A stretch of 64,000 bases of DNA from SMWN01 sp965221455 (GTDB lineage: Bacteria; Pseudomonadota; Gammaproteobacteria; Eutrophobiales; Eutrophobiaceae): the NCBI GenBank assembly GCA_965221455.1, contig OZ244890.1, forward strand, positions 1,550,001 through 1,614,000, in the 5' to 3' direction. Each line of letters starts with the position of its first letter. Position 1 is the stretch's first letter. The notes beneath the pieces were generated by a model that was not told the origin of the DNA, ran no database searches, and was given only the letters and a program-made list of their open reading frames with translations. Shown piece by piece: positions 26,967 to 36,771 of this stretch. The position numbers and the translations under genes were made by a program.

Positions 26967-27688
26967 GGCAAAATACCGGATCTGACAGCCATGGTTCTCA
27001 ATACATGCGGCGATATCCAGAGTAACATGTCATCAAACTCGTTATTCACTTCCAAACTATAATCCCTGTCTACAAAATTGGCATCATTATCAAGGTTTTC
27101 CTCTTCGTCTGATAACGGTAACGATACTGCATTATTCGAAAAGTTCTTTCCATGCGAAACAATAATTGCAGGAATATTCATTGCCACATTTGCACCGCCA
27201 ACGCTATCCCGCACAGTAATATCACCATCTGAACAAAGCGAAAAAGATACATTCAGTGTAGCGGCGCAGTTGGGTGTACCTGTGGTGTCATCAGTCGTAT
27301 CTGCAAACTCTCCATCAACACGATATGTGAATTCATTACCCCACGCATCAGATTTCTGTACACCTAAAGTAACCCAGGGCAAATTTCCCTGATTAACCAG
27401 GCATGCCCCTGTAGTATTATTTACATCTGCTTCACCATCATTCGTTATCGTATTAACACATGTAGTACCGACAAGAGCACAATCCGGACATGGCAAGCGA
27501 TTATTCTGCAATACAAATCCATGGATGGCTGCTTCAATTTCATCCAGTTGTATCTGCGTATTTTCCCTTTCTTTCTGCTCAACGCGGGTAGCTAACGGAA
27601 CCAAAAAGCTTCCCAACAACAGGGCTAAAATAAAAAGCACCACAGTCATTTCTATCAGGGTGAAACCTTGTGAATATTTTGGTTTCAT
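26963..27688 (-). CDS. MSHA-type minor pilin/pseudopilin
   Basis: 241 residues with a prepilin leader MKPKYSQG cleaved before FTLIEMTVVLFILALLLGSF (Glu at mature position 5), then a helix (EQKERENTQIQLDEIEAAIHGFV) continuing the pilin N-terminal alpha helix. The body has four Cys (CPDCALVGTTC and later residues) and the motif WGNEFTYRV seen in MSHA-type minor pilins. It lies 8 bases after the PilX-like gene and is the last gene of the minus-strand pilus cluster, meeting the histidine kinase gene tail to tail. Confidence 0.8.
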   Translation of the reverse strand: MKPKYSQGFTLIEMTVVLFILALLLGSFLVPLATRVEQKERENTQIQLDEIEAAIHGFVLQNNRLPCPDCALVGTTCVNTITNDGEADVNNTTGACLVNQGNLPWVTLGVQKSDAWGNEFTYRVDGEFADTTDDTTGTPNCAATLNVSFSLCSDGDITVRDSVGGANVAMNIPAIIVSHGKNFSNNAVSLPLSDEEENLDNDANFVDRDYSLEVNNEFDDMLLWISPHVLRTMAVRSGILP

Positions 27689-27696
27689 TTCATTAT

Positions 27697-29487
27697 TCAG
27701 GGTGATGTATCAATAATACGTATTTGATCGTTAAATATACCTGTTATGTCGCCAGTCTGAAATGTATCATCACCTGGAGTATTATTTTCATTTTCATAAT
27801 AGTTACCGATATTTCCTGATGTCCGGTCCTGGGTTGCCAGAGCACTTCCCGCACTGATGATTAATGCACGTTTATTATTGGCAGGTGCACCACCACCGGC
27901 TAATGTTAAACAATCTGTACCCACCGTACATGTAGCACCTCCACCGGAAGAATAGGCGATATAAATCAAACGATGCCAATTATTCACGAAAAACCAGTCC
28001 GGCAAATCGCCTTGTTCACCAGCATCCCTAACATCACCATCACCATTCAAATCAATCGCAACGGCGTCAAGATGGTAATCCATGCCGGTCAATTCAATCA
28101 TGCCGCTATCAACATTAATTAATTCGGCTTCACCAACCTGTGCCCCGGTATCCTGTACAGTAATCCTGAGTTGACCACGAATTGTGCCATTGATTGATAG
28201 CCTGCGGGTTCTTGGAAGCGATGATGATGTTGGCGAAGCAGGTGTTAATGATGGCATGGCACCATTATTAGTGGAATCATCTGTATATGCCAAAGTATAG
28301 GTTCTGTTAACTCCTGGAAGCAATACTGGCCATATATCATTTATAGTGGTGCTACAATTAAAGGAAAAACGATTAACCCATGTACACATGGCATTTCCGG
28401 CATTTACAATTAATGGAGAAGCATCAAAAGCATTATTTTGGCTGGTACATGACGAGTTGCGCAAACAGTCGTCTAAAGGCGCCATACCTGACATAGTGAA
28501 TACACCACCAGTGAGTGCATTCCATGTTGCTGTAAATGCAGCGTTGTTGTCATACACCTGTTGGGGGATGGACAATGGCAAATGCCCTTCACGTGTAGAG
28601 GCTGTCCATAAATAATTTGATGATTCTGGATTTGCAAAAGGGGATAACCATGGAAATGCATTATTATTGCCGGTTTGATAATTTAATAATGTCTGTTTTA
28701 CCTCACCAAGTACACGTTTTTCAACCGCCTGCATTAATTCCTGACGGGTGATGAATACCAGTCGATCATTAAAGGTATGATTATCATTAGCGTCGTATTC
28801 ACCATCTTGCCTGATAGAATCTCCCAGGGTAGTTATGTAGCTTATATCCCGATCGTTGTTATCTCCTTCAAGATAATGTGTGATTTCATTCGCAATAGCA
28901 GTCTCGGAGGGATCTCTATCCTGACCGTCTACCGGGCTGCCAGGTGAAATAATCACTGCGACGATATCACCAACGCCATTGACCGATAATTCAGCACTGG
29001 TCGGCGATTCACTGTTTAGAGGGATGGTTTTATAACTACCAAAACGAAAATTTGCCGATAGGGCATACCAAAGTCGCTGACCACTGGCATCTCTCAGTTC
29101 TTCCAGCCTGAGTGTCTTATTGGGTAATCTTCCTATCGTCGTGCCTCCACCAAGTGAGCAATTGGCACTGGCACTGCCGTCATTATCAAGATCAGGACAT
29201 GGTAAATATCCAGGCCCATCAACGACACCACTCGTATCACGATCCGGAAAAGTGATTGCATAACCAATCAATGCATTCCTCGCGGCACTTAAAGCTATCC
29301 TCGTTTGTTCATCCTGCCGGGTTTTGGCAAGACTGGTATTTAATTTTATAACGAGAAAATAGGAAGAACCAATGATGAGGAGAAGTACAAATATCAGCAA
29401 GACTGAACCTGCCTGAGATTTTGGGAAAACATGACGGTCTTTCCGGAGAGCCTTGTTTCCGTGATAGTTTTTAATAGTCATATCCAT
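27697..29487 (-). CDS. Large PilX/MshP-like pilus tip or minor pilin protein
   Basis: 596 residues. A charged N terminus is followed by AGSVLLIFVLLLIIGSSYFL (about residues 26-45), a PilX-like pilin helix lacking the usual FTLxE signature, then RTRQDEQTRIALSAARNALI. The large C-terminal domain contains VDGPGYLPCPDLDNDGSA, the calcium-ligand-like AIDLNGDGDVRDAGEQGDLP (about 500-520) and several Cys. Oversized PilX-like proteins of MSHA-type loci are thought to sit at the pilus tip. The Asp/Asn/Gly loop suggests calcium binding (inference). Neighbours are the pilin at 26963 and the MshK-like gene 32 bases upstream, all on one strand. Confidence 0.72.
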   Translation of the reverse strand: MDMTIKNYHGNKALRKDRHVFPKSQAGSVLLIFVLLLIIGSSYFLVIKLNTSLAKTRQDEQTRIALSAARNALIGYAITFPDRDTSGVVDGPGYLPCPDLDNDGSASANCSLGGGTTIGRLPNKTLRLEELRDASGQRLWYALSANFRFGSYKTIPLNSESPTSAELSVNGVGDIVAVIISPGSPVDGQDRDPSETAIANEITHYLEGDNNDRDISYITTLGDSIRQDGEYDANDNHTFNDRLVFITRQELMQAVEKRVLGEVKQTLLNYQTGNNNAFPWLSPFANPESSNYLWTASTREGHLPLSIPQQVYDNNAAFTATWNALTGGVFTMSGMAPLDDCLRNSSCTSQNNAFDASPLIVNAGNAMCTWVNRFSFNCSTTINDIWPVLLPGVNRTYTLAYTDDSTNNGAMPSLTPASPTSSSLPRTRRLSINGTIRGQLRITVQDTGAQVGEAELINVDSGMIELTGMDYHLDAVAIDLNGDGDVRDAGEQGDLPDWFFVNNWHRLIYIAYSSGGGATCTVGTDCLTLAGGGAPANNKRALIISAGSALATQDRTSGNIGNYYENENNTPGDDTFQTGDITGIFNDQIRIIDTSP

Positions 29488-29519
29488 ACTGTTTATATGC
29501 CGGTTACAAACAAACAGGA

Positions 29520-30002
29520 TTAATTACTTGATATTTCCACCTCATCATCATCTACAATATCAAGCAGAAGTCTGTCGTTTGGTTGATAGGTCTGACCCAC
29601 TTTGAGATCAAACTGTAAATCGACTTCGGGAACAGTGATGGATACTTTTTCAGCGTTGATATCTTTACGATTGATTCGATAATATTCAGATGCAGGATCT
29701 CCTTCGTGGCTATTACTGTCATTTAGCCAGACCGTACTCTTGTTACCTTTTCTGTAGACAATACCGTTAAGTGTTATGCCTTCAATATCCCGAGTTTCAG
29801 TTTTCTCTTCCACAACAAGTTCAGTCTCTGCATCAGTTTCCGGTGCAGCATAACGCAGGAGCTGTAGTTTTTTTCTTTCTTCCGGCGTCGTAAATAATCT
29901 TCCGAAATCATCGGATGTAGCTTGAACGGTGGATATGCCCGCAAACATAAAGCCGGGGAATAATATTATTCTTGCAGTAAATTCAAGTAAGGTTTTATTC
30001 AT
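29520..30002 (-). CDS. MshK-like periplasmic pilus biogenesis protein
   Basis: 160 residues. The N-terminal hydrophobic segment (about 10-28, ARIILFPGFMFAGISTVQA) is a signal peptide or anchor. The C-terminal half contains DIEGITLNGIVYRKGNKSTV and LKVGQTYQPND, the short beta domain seen in MshK/PilP-type proteins that link the inner-membrane platform to the secretin. It overlaps the MshJ-like gene by four bases and is followed by the PilX-like gene. The assignment rests on this position as much as on sequence. Confidence 0.65.
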   Translation of the reverse strand: MNKTLLEFTARIILFPGFMFAGISTVQATSDDFGRLFTTPEERKKLQLLRYAAPETDAETELVVEEKTETRDIEGITLNGIVYRKGNKSTVWLNDSNSHEGDPASEYYRINRKDINAEKVSITVPEVDLQFDLKVGQTYQPNDRLLLDIVDDDEVEISSN

Positions 30003-30622
30003 GACAATTTAATTTCAGTTCCGTCGGACATTTTAATATTCAACCATTCCAGTTCACAATTCGCTTTTATATTGATTGCGTCATGATTTTCATCAAGTAT
30101 ATCGCCGGGGCGGTCAAATCTGCATTCCGTTATCGTGAATATTCCTTTTACATGCTTGTTCAAATCTTTTATCAAGCGTGGTAAATCACCTTCGTGCAAC
30201 ATACCTGTATTTAGTGTCATGGTGCTGCTATAAAGTGCAAATTTTCCCAGGTTGACATTAAATCCCGGGGAATATTTCTGTTGTGGAGAAATTGAATATG
30301 TCAGTCCCGCCAATTTAAGGCGCTCACTGGACGCCCGTAATGCCTCGATCCAGTTGAGCCGATGTTCCCGTCCGGCGATACCCTGTTTATATAAGGTTAT
30401 AAATTCAGGGTAATACTGCCTGATGATTCGTTCGTCTTCATCAACTGCAAGGTATTTCTGACTGATGGAGCTAAATCTTGCCTTGTCCCTTGCGTATCGG
30501 CTTTGCATATCTTCCCTAAACGCCCAACTGCCGTAAATCAAGCATGCGCTTATCAATAGAACGAGTGCAAACGTTATGCCATGAAATCTGATTACCGGCC
30601 ATTCCAGATCGTCACGCTTCAT
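29999..30622 (-). CDS. MshJ/PilO-like pilus assembly protein
   Basis: 207 residues. One membrane helix near the N terminus (about 12-32, FHGITFALVLLISACLIYGSW) is followed by a coiled coil (REDMQSRYARDKARFSSISQ) and a small alpha/beta domain (GLTYSISPQQ, LNTGMLHEGDLPRLIKDLNK). This is the PilO/MshJ arrangement. Such proteins form the inner-membrane alignment complex with PilM/PilN-like partners. It overlaps the upstream MshI-like gene by 11 bases and the downstream MshK-like gene by four. Confidence 0.7.
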   Translation of the reverse strand: MKRDDLEWPVIRFHGITFALVLLISACLIYGSWAFREDMQSRYARDKARFSSISQKYLAVDEDERIIRQYYPEFITLYKQGIAGREHRLNWIEALRASSERLKLAGLTYSISPQQKYSPGFNVNLGKFALYSSTMTLNTGMLHEGDLPRLIKDLNKHVKGIFTITECRFDRPGDILDENHDAINIKANCELEWLNIKMSDGTEIKLS

Positions 30623-32237
30623 CTCTCAGTCCCAGTACAACCCTTATTGAAAAATCTGGTTTGCCGCCGCCGCCATCTTTTACCGACCCCTGTAAGCTCG
30701 CTGCTGAATTGATATCCATGGGCACAGTGACAACACTGACATCATGTACAGCATCCTGTTGTCTCAGTGTCTCGGCAAATTCATCAATCGTTTCAAGTGC
30801 TTTCCTGTAGTTGCCGTCAAAATTTTCCAGATATGCGTTAAGTAGCGCTATCTGGTAATAGATATAACCTGTTTTTGTATCGTTGATATTACTAAATCCT
30901 GAAACATTCTGAACTCCTTCCTGTACAGCCCTTTCGCTTGTTCCTCCACCCAACTTATGGTTTGGATTGATGTTTGCAGCCCATTGTATTTGACGAATGT
31001 GCACCTCGGAAAAGATATCCAGACCCTTGCTGACAAGTTTAAACATCTCAACCGGATCAGCTTTATACTTTTGCAATGTGTTTTTTGCGTCAACAATGAC
31101 TTTAAGATCCGCAGGATCGATAGTTAGCCCGCTGATTCTTTCCTGCGCAACTTCATATCTGGCATTATAAAAATCCGCTTTGCCCGCATCGGAACGCTGT
31201 TTCTGTTTCAACGTAAAACCTTCAAGGACGTTCAACCCACCCCAGACAATACCTGCAAACATCAATAGAAAACTTGATACTCGCAGATATTTATTTATCT
31301 GTAGCATCCGGAAATATCGCATTTCTTTAGCTACTGCATAATAGTTTTTGCTCTTGTTTTTCAAGAGCTGATAAATTAAATATTTATCGCAGAAAGGAGT
31401 TCTTGCATGATCGACAAAACCACATCTTTCGCCCAGAACATTAATATCGAGCATATGATAACGGGTTGTTGATGAGTTGATGTGTGTCTCATTAAGCTCT
31501 CCCAGTAACTTTTTATTGGCAAAGAAATAAATATCCAGAGGCTCGCCTTCATCAGCCAAATAGGTGCTTTCAATGTAGCGTGTGACCTTTATCAGTTCCT
31601 CTGTGATAATCGGGGCATAAGGTTCCGTGCCGTAACGGGGTATCCTCACCATGCGACTGAATTTGAGGGATTTATCCCGAAAAAAGGACTGGCGCAGACC
31701 GCTAATACTTTGCAGACTCAGTACAAGTGAATTATTTGACATCTCCGGAACGATGTTTTTGTTCTCCTGCAATAACCACGGTACTGATATAACACCGGCA
31801 ACAGGAACTTTATGTTCTTCCATTATCTCCAGCCAGGTACGAATTACATCAGGACTTGTTATCGCCGAGATTACGATATTGTCGTCACGCCTGCCTGATT
31901 CTTCTCTGCTCTGTACATCGGCATAAAGGTATGGCGTTCCCCTGAAAACACGATCTTGTTTTCTCGAAATAAGCGCCCGTCGATCTGCACCGAAAGTATG
32001 GGGAATCGTTTCCATGCGATATTCTTCCGCAGATGTATCCAACAGGACATGGACAGGATCATTGTCAACTTCAGTCAGGTAACGCCGAAAAAAATCAAAC
32101 CCTTGTTGAGAGAAGTCGAATAAATAGGAACTGCCGAGATTATTATTGACCCAATGGTAAACGGCCAGTTTATCTGAACTGACAAATAGTGCTTTCCTCC
32201 TGGAGGATCTAAATTTTGATTGTGGCAATGAGATCAT
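30612..32237 (-). CDS. MshI-like protein: PilM-type and PilN-type halves on one chain
   Basis: 541 residues. The N-terminal 300 residues look like an actin-fold PilM/MshI cytoplasmic domain (HVLLDTSAEEYR, AITSPDVIRTWLEIMEEHKV, NNSLVLSLQS). A single membrane helix at about 318-340 (RVSSFLLMFAGIVWGGLNVL) leads to a periplasmic PilN-like coiled coil and a domain with long helices (NYRKALETIDEFAETLRQQD). This joins in one polypeptide what PilM and PilN do separately in type IVa pili. Its start overlaps the end of the mshG-like gene by 29 bases, in a different frame; a later start is possible. Confidence 0.68.
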   Translation of the reverse strand: MISLPQSKFRSSRRKALFVSSDKLAVYHWVNNNLGSSYLFDFSQQGFDFFRRYLTEVDNDPVHVLLDTSAEEYRMETIPHTFGADRRALISRKQDRVFRGTPYLYADVQSREESGRRDDNIVISAITSPDVIRTWLEIMEEHKVPVAGVISVPWLLQENKNIVPEMSNNSLVLSLQSISGLRQSFFRDKSLKFSRMVRIPRYGTEPYAPIITEELIKVTRYIESTYLADEGEPLDIYFFANKKLLGELNETHINSSTTRYHMLDINVLGERCGFVDHARTPFCDKYLIYQLLKNKSKNYYAVAKEMRYFRMLQINKYLRVSSFLLMFAGIVWGGLNVLEGFTLKQKQRSDAGKADFYNARYEVAQERISGLTIDPADLKVIVDAKNTLQKYKADPVEMFKLVSKGLDIFSEVHIRQIQWAANINPNHKLGGGTSERAVQEGVQNVSGFSNINDTKTGYIYYQIALLNAYLENFDGNYRKALETIDEFAETLRQQDAVHDVSVVTVPMDINSAASLQGSVKDGGGGKPDFSIRVVLGLRDEA

Positions 32238-33414
32238 AAACAGGACCTAATACGGAAAACATGACCCATGCGATCATTGCCCCAAGAAGGACAGTCATTC
32301 CTGGCTCGATCATTGACTGTAAACGCTCAATCGATTCTCTTACATCACGGGTATAAAAATATTTTACGTTCAGTAGTGCATCTTCCAGTGCACCGGTACT
32401 TTCACCCACGCGTATCATTCTCAAAACCAGGGGTGGAAATAATTTGGCAGATGAAAAACTACTGCTTAATGTTGCACCATCGGAAATTCTCACCCCTACC
32501 TGGCGCATTGTTTCTTTCATGAATTTATTGCCGACAATCTGCTCACTTGTCTTGATACAATCAAGAACCGTAATGCCTGATGCATACATTATGGCGAAAA
32601 AGCCCGTTAACCGGGCCAGTATTATTTTATTGAGAATAGGCCCTGCAATGGGGATCTTCAGTTTACAGGCATCTATCCTGTAGCGAATTTTCGGATTGGT
32701 TTTAACGCCGATATATAATCCGACTGCAATAATTACTGGAACTCCGCCGATCAGATGCCAATAGTTAACAAATAAATTCGATACGAAAATCAGTACTTTT
32801 GTGTGAACAGGAGGCTCCGATCCCATATTCCGGATAAAGACCAATAATTCCGGCACCAGATAAATCATCAGAAAAAATATAACGCTGATAACGACCAGGC
32901 CGACAAATAGTGGATACGTGAGTAATTTTTTTGTCATCGCCGCTTGCTCATCCTGCCACTTGATACTTTCCCCTAATTCATAAAATATTTTGCCGATTTC
33001 ACCTGATTGCTCTCCTGCCCGGACCAGGCCGGTGAACACTTCAGAAAAAACATTGGGATAGGCGGCCATGGCCCCGGATAAGTTTTGACCACCTTCAATC
33101 GCCTCAAACATCGCTGATAATATCTCGCGAAGTCTTGGATTTTCACTGCTGTCTCTGAGATCTTGCAGACTCTCAAGAATGGGCACGCCTGCCTTTGACG
33201 TTTGTTCCAGGTGGAAACAGAAAGTAATTAGCTCTCTTCTCTTGACACCGCTAATGTCGGCCTTCGGCCCTGTTGCTCCCAGATCCCTGAAATTAATCAG
33301 ATCAAGATCCATCTTCTGCAAGCGCATTTCCAGATCCGCAAGATTGGATGCGTGCATCTTGCCAATATTAACTCTACCGGTTTCGTCAACTGCCTTGTAT
33401 CGAAAAATATTCAT
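32209..33414 (-). CDS. mshG: Pilus assembly platform protein, GspF/PilC/MshG family
   Basis: 401 residues with the two repeated GspF domains. Domain 1 contains CFHLEQTSKAGVPILESLQD and GLVRAGEQSGEIG (about 60-140). A membrane helix follows (TYPLFVGLVVISVIFFLMIY, about 166-185). Domain 2 contains RLTGFFAIMYASGITVLDCI and RMIRVGESTGALEDAL (about 270-350), and the C-terminal helix has MIEPGMTVLLGAMIAWVMFS. It is the polytopic inner-membrane platform that couples the ATPase to pilin insertion. It lies 7 bases after the ATPase gene. Confidence 0.92.
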   Translation of the reverse strand: MNIFRYKAVDETGRVNIGKMHASNLADLEMRLQKMDLDLINFRDLGATGPKADISGVKRRELITFCFHLEQTSKAGVPILESLQDLRDSSENPRLREILSAMFEAIEGGQNLSGAMAAYPNVFSEVFTGLVRAGEQSGEIGKIFYELGESIKWQDEQAAMTKKLLTYPLFVGLVVISVIFFLMIYLVPELLVFIRNMGSEPPVHTKVLIFVSNLFVNYWHLIGGVPVIIAVGLYIGVKTNPKIRYRIDACKLKIPIAGPILNKIILARLTGFFAIMYASGITVLDCIKTSEQIVGNKFMKETMRQVGVRISDGATLSSSFSSAKLFPPLVLRMIRVGESTGALEDALLNVKYFYTRDVRESIERLQSMIEPGMTVLLGAMIAWVMFSVLGPVYDLIATIKI

Positions 33415-33421
33415 AAAGGCG

Positions 33422-35137
33422 TCAAGATTGTTTTAGCCTTAGCGTGAGATCGACAACTCTTGTCACTTCTTCAAGACTGGAAGAACCATCAAGAATAAGA
33501 GCAGTCCCCACCTCGACCAATGTTTTGAAGCCTTTGGACAAAGCCAACCGTAATAGCTCGCTTTGACTGCCTTTTCTGGCAAGCACTTCATCCATATCGC
33601 TATCAAATGCCAAAATTTCAATTAATGCCAATCTGCCTTTATAACCCATGCCTTCACAATCAGGACATCCTTTCGCTCGATAAATTGATTGCTGTTTGTC
33701 TATTGCTTTTAAACCAAGCAGGTTTCTTTCAAGCGTGCTCATGGAGAAAGATTCACGACATCGCAAACACAATTTCCTCGCCAAACGCTGGGCGATGACT
33801 CCGACCAAATTCCCCGATAGAACGTCCGGTCTAACACCTATATCCAATAATCTGGGGATGGCTCCTATGGCTGAATTTGTATGTAGCGTTGAAAAAACCT
33901 GATGTCCGGTCATTGCGGCACGTAACGCCATACTCGCTGTATCCTCATCACGAATTTCCCCCACCAAAATTATATCCGGATCCTGACGCATTAATGATCG
34001 GATACCGTTGGCAAAATCCAGTCTTGCTGTTTCGCTGATCGATGTTTGCCGGATCAAATTCGTCGGATATTCCACTGGATCCTCCAGTGTCATGATATTG
34101 ACAGATTCGGTATTCAGATAGTTTAATATTGAATAAAGCGTTGTTGTTTTACCACTGCCTGTGGGACCCGTCACCAGGGTGATTCCCTCCGGCCTCGCCA
34201 CCATTAACCTTAGAGACTCCATCCTGTCGTTATCGATACCTAATTTATCCAGACTTACAATACCTTTCTGTCTATCGAGAATGCGTAACACGATATTTTC
34301 ACCGTGTACGGTAGGTAATGTTGAGACGCGGAAATCAACCGGTTTGCCCGAGAAAGTCAATGAAATACGACCATCTTGAGGTGCGCGCACTTCCGCAATA
34401 TCCATCCCCGCCATTACTTTCACTCGCACCGCAATCGCCGACCAGTAACTCTTGTGGATGCTGCGAATTTGCCTCAAGACACCATCTATTCGGTAACGAA
34501 ATCTGAGGAATCCTTCTTCAGGTTCAAAATGAATATCGGAGGCACCACGCTTTACAGCATCTGTCAGCAGTGCATTAACAAGACGCACAACGGGCTGGCT
34601 ATATTCATCACTTGCAGTATCCAGACTCTGGTAATCGATCTCGCCTGTTTCTATCTCATTTAAAATACCATCGACGGACAATTCAAATCCGTAAAACAAA
34701 TCCATGGCTTTTTCAATCTCTGCCTCACCGGCGAGTAATGGAATGACTTCAATACCTTGTCCGACATGAGTGGCGATTTTATCAAGCAACACAACATTAA
34801 ATGTATCCGCCATTGCAACGGTAAGTGAATTCGTACCACGCTCGAAAGTTAATGGCAGGACTTGTAATTGACGTGCTATATGTTTCGGAATCAGGGCGAT
34901 GGCATCACTGTCCGGAATGGCTCGTTCCAGATTGATACTTTCCTGGCCGATGGCACCACCAATGACATCACGAATAATTGACTCTGTTGCGAATCCAAGG
35001 CGAACCAGAATTTTACCCAGTGGTTCCTTACTCTTTTTTTGCTCGGTAATTGCAATTTCGACCTGGTCAGATGTCGTAACACCCTGTTTGACCAGTGCCT
35101 CACCCAATAGAGCCGCCCTTCTATGTACGTCTATCAC
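33422..35137 (-). CDS. mshE: Pilus extension ATPase, GspE/PilB/MshE family
   Basis: 571 residues. The N-terminal MshEN-like region has tandem LLGEALVKQG and PLGKILVRLGF motifs (about 10-48), the kind of sequence that binds cyclic di-GMP in MshE. The ATPase core has Walker A GPTGSGKTT (about 324-332), the Asp box LEDPVEYP, Walker B DIILVGEIRDEDT (about 388-400), the His box TGHQVFSTLHTN (about 410-421), and a zinc-type tetracysteine C-x2-C...C-x2-C between 457 and 490 (LCLRCRES, GCPDCEG). It powers pilus extension from the cytoplasmic face. It shares its start codon region with the mshN-like stop and is followed closely by mshG. Confidence 0.93.
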   Translation of the reverse strand: MIDVHRRAALLGEALVKQGVTTSDQVEIAITEQKKSKEPLGKILVRLGFATESIIRDVIGGAIGQESINLERAIPDSDAIALIPKHIARQLQVLPLTFERGTNSLTVAMADTFNVVLLDKIATHVGQGIEVIPLLAGEAEIEKAMDLFYGFELSVDGILNEIETGEIDYQSLDTASDEYSQPVVRLVNALLTDAVKRGASDIHFEPEEGFLRFRYRIDGVLRQIRSIHKSYWSAIAVRVKVMAGMDIAEVRAPQDGRISLTFSGKPVDFRVSTLPTVHGENIVLRILDRQKGIVSLDKLGIDNDRMESLRLMVARPEGITLVTGPTGSGKTTTLYSILNYLNTESVNIMTLEDPVEYPTNLIRQTSISETARLDFANGIRSLMRQDPDIILVGEIRDEDTASMALRAAMTGHQVFSTLHTNSAIGAIPRLLDIGVRPDVLSGNLVGVIAQRLARKLCLRCRESFSMSTLERNLLGLKAIDKQQSIYRAKGCPDCEGMGYKGRLALIEILAFDSDMDEVLARKGSQSELLRLALSKGFKTLVEVGTALILDGSSSLEEVTRVVDLTLRLKQS

Positions 35138-36771
35138 TACTGTAGATCCGCCAAACCGGATAATTCCTTGATACGCGACGCGATAACTGTTCTGTCAAAA
35201 CTGTTGGTAGCAAAACTTTCGGTGAAATTGTCTGTAAGTTCCAGAGCAGTATTATAGTAATCAATGGCCGACTTCTGTTGATCAACATGCTCAAGACTCA
35301 CAGCCAGATTAAAAGCATAATCAGGATTTGAAGATTCAATGCTATAAGCACTAAAAAATGATTGTTGAGCTTCAGGCCAACGTTTTTGCGCAGCATAAAG
35401 TTGTCCCAGCGAATAATAAAAAAAAGAGTTTTCAGGCTCTCTCTGAATGAATGTCTTTAAAATACTTTCGTTCTTTACCTGATCTTCATCACGGTTAAAA
35501 TTGATCAATGCAGCTTCGGCGATACTGTCTTCGGGATATAATCTTAATACTTCCAGATAATTTGTGTAGGCTTGGCGAACGTGACCTTTGCGACTTGCTA
35601 TTGCAGCAAGTCCCAGCAAGGCATCACGATTCTCGGGTAGATTTTCCAGGACAATACGATATTTTTTTTCGGCGGCATCATAATTACCCGCAAGATATTC
35701 CTGGTAGGCTTGATTAATCAACACACTACTTCTATCCATTGTAGTACTGCGACTGATCCTGATTAATTCTGGCTCAGGACTTATTCTGTCCGGTAATGTT
35801 AATGCAGCTTTATCAACAATCTCCGCGACAGAAATATTTTCATCATTTTCCGCCCGGATATGAGTTTTCTCCCGTGTTAATGCTAAATGATCGGCAGAAT
35901 TTTTATTGACTGTTTCATCTGCCGATTCTGACTGTTCTTTCTCGACAACTGTGTCATTTATTCTCTCAATGACATTTGTAATTTCTCCTGTAAACAAACT
36001 ACTGTCGATTTCAGTACTTGACGCGGGCACATCCGGCATTGCGATGATTGGGATAGGTTGGGGCTGCGCTTCGACATCTTTCGCGGCCAGGGGAGATTTT
36101 ATTGAACGATGAGTCGGTACCGTGTAATCAAAGACGAGAAATAGTAGAGATACTGTGATGACACAACATGAAAACAGCAAGGCACTCCATCGCAATACCT
36201 GATTATCCTGATTTGCGGAAGTCGCGGTAAACACGGTTTGCGCGGCGACCGGCGTTGGACTGCCCGCACCGATATCTCTTGCCAACTGTTTGGCGGAAAC
36301 CGTTGTGCTGAAATATTCGTAACTATCACTGCCCGAGTCCAATGTTTCTGCAACACGCATTTGTACGGTCTGGACTGTGTCATCGGTGGGAGCGTCCGGT
36401 GTAAGTTCCAGCATACCTGTTTGATCCACATCCACCGTAATTTCCGGATCTGTTTCCTCTTTGACTCTGGATTCTGCATCGTCAGCGACAGAGTCATTTT
36501 CTTCTACCGATTCTTCCATTGGTGAACCGCCGTCTTCGAGAAGCAATTCATCATCCCCCAGCGGCTCAAGCGATAAACCCTCAATCGGCGCGTTAGCTTT
36601 AACATCCTGATTATCCTGAATTTCCTCGGACTGAACAGTCTTGTTGGTTTGCGGTTTTATATCTTCCTCTAGCTGTAACGCAAGATCATCCGACAAGGCT
36701 TCCTTTAAACGCCTGGCTGCTGCCCTTTTATCCTGTTCCGCCTTTTTCAAAGCGTCCATTAACAGGCTCAT
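35137..36771 (-). CDS. mshN: MshN-like TPR protein with one membrane helix
   Basis: 544 residues. It begins MSLLMDALKKAEQDKRAAAR, the N terminus shared by MshN and other single-pass TPR proteins of pilus and secretion loci. An acidic, low-complexity cytoplasmic region runs to about residue 190. A membrane helix follows (LRWSALLFSCCVITVSLLFL, about 197-216), then a periplasmic linker and four or more TPR units (AYQEYLAGNYDAAEKKYRIV, LGLAAIASRKGHVRQAYTNY, FYYSLGQLYAAQKRWPEAQQ). It overlaps both neighbours by one base, so the secretin, mshN and mshE are translationally linked. Confidence 0.82.
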   Translation of the reverse strand: MSLLMDALKKAEQDKRAAARRLKEALSDDLALQLEEDIKPQTNKTVQSEEIQDNQDVKANAPIEGLSLEPLGDDELLLEDGGSPMEESVEENDSVADDAESRVKEETDPEITVDVDQTGMLELTPDAPTDDTVQTVQMRVAETLDSGSDSYEYFSTTVSAKQLARDIGAGSPTPVAAQTVFTATSANQDNQVLRWSALLFSCCVITVSLLFLVFDYTVPTHRSIKSPLAAKDVEAQPQPIPIIAMPDVPASSTEIDSSLFTGEITNVIERINDTVVEKEQSESADETVNKNSADHLALTREKTHIRAENDENISVAEIVDKAALTLPDRISPEPELIRISRSTTMDRSSVLINQAYQEYLAGNYDAAEKKYRIVLENLPENRDALLGLAAIASRKGHVRQAYTNYLEVLRLYPEDSIAEAALINFNRDEDQVKNESILKTFIQREPENSFFYYSLGQLYAAQKRWPEAQQSFFSAYSIESSNPDYAFNLAVSLEHVDQQKSAIDYYNTALELTDNFTESFATNSFDRTVIASRIKELSGLADLQ

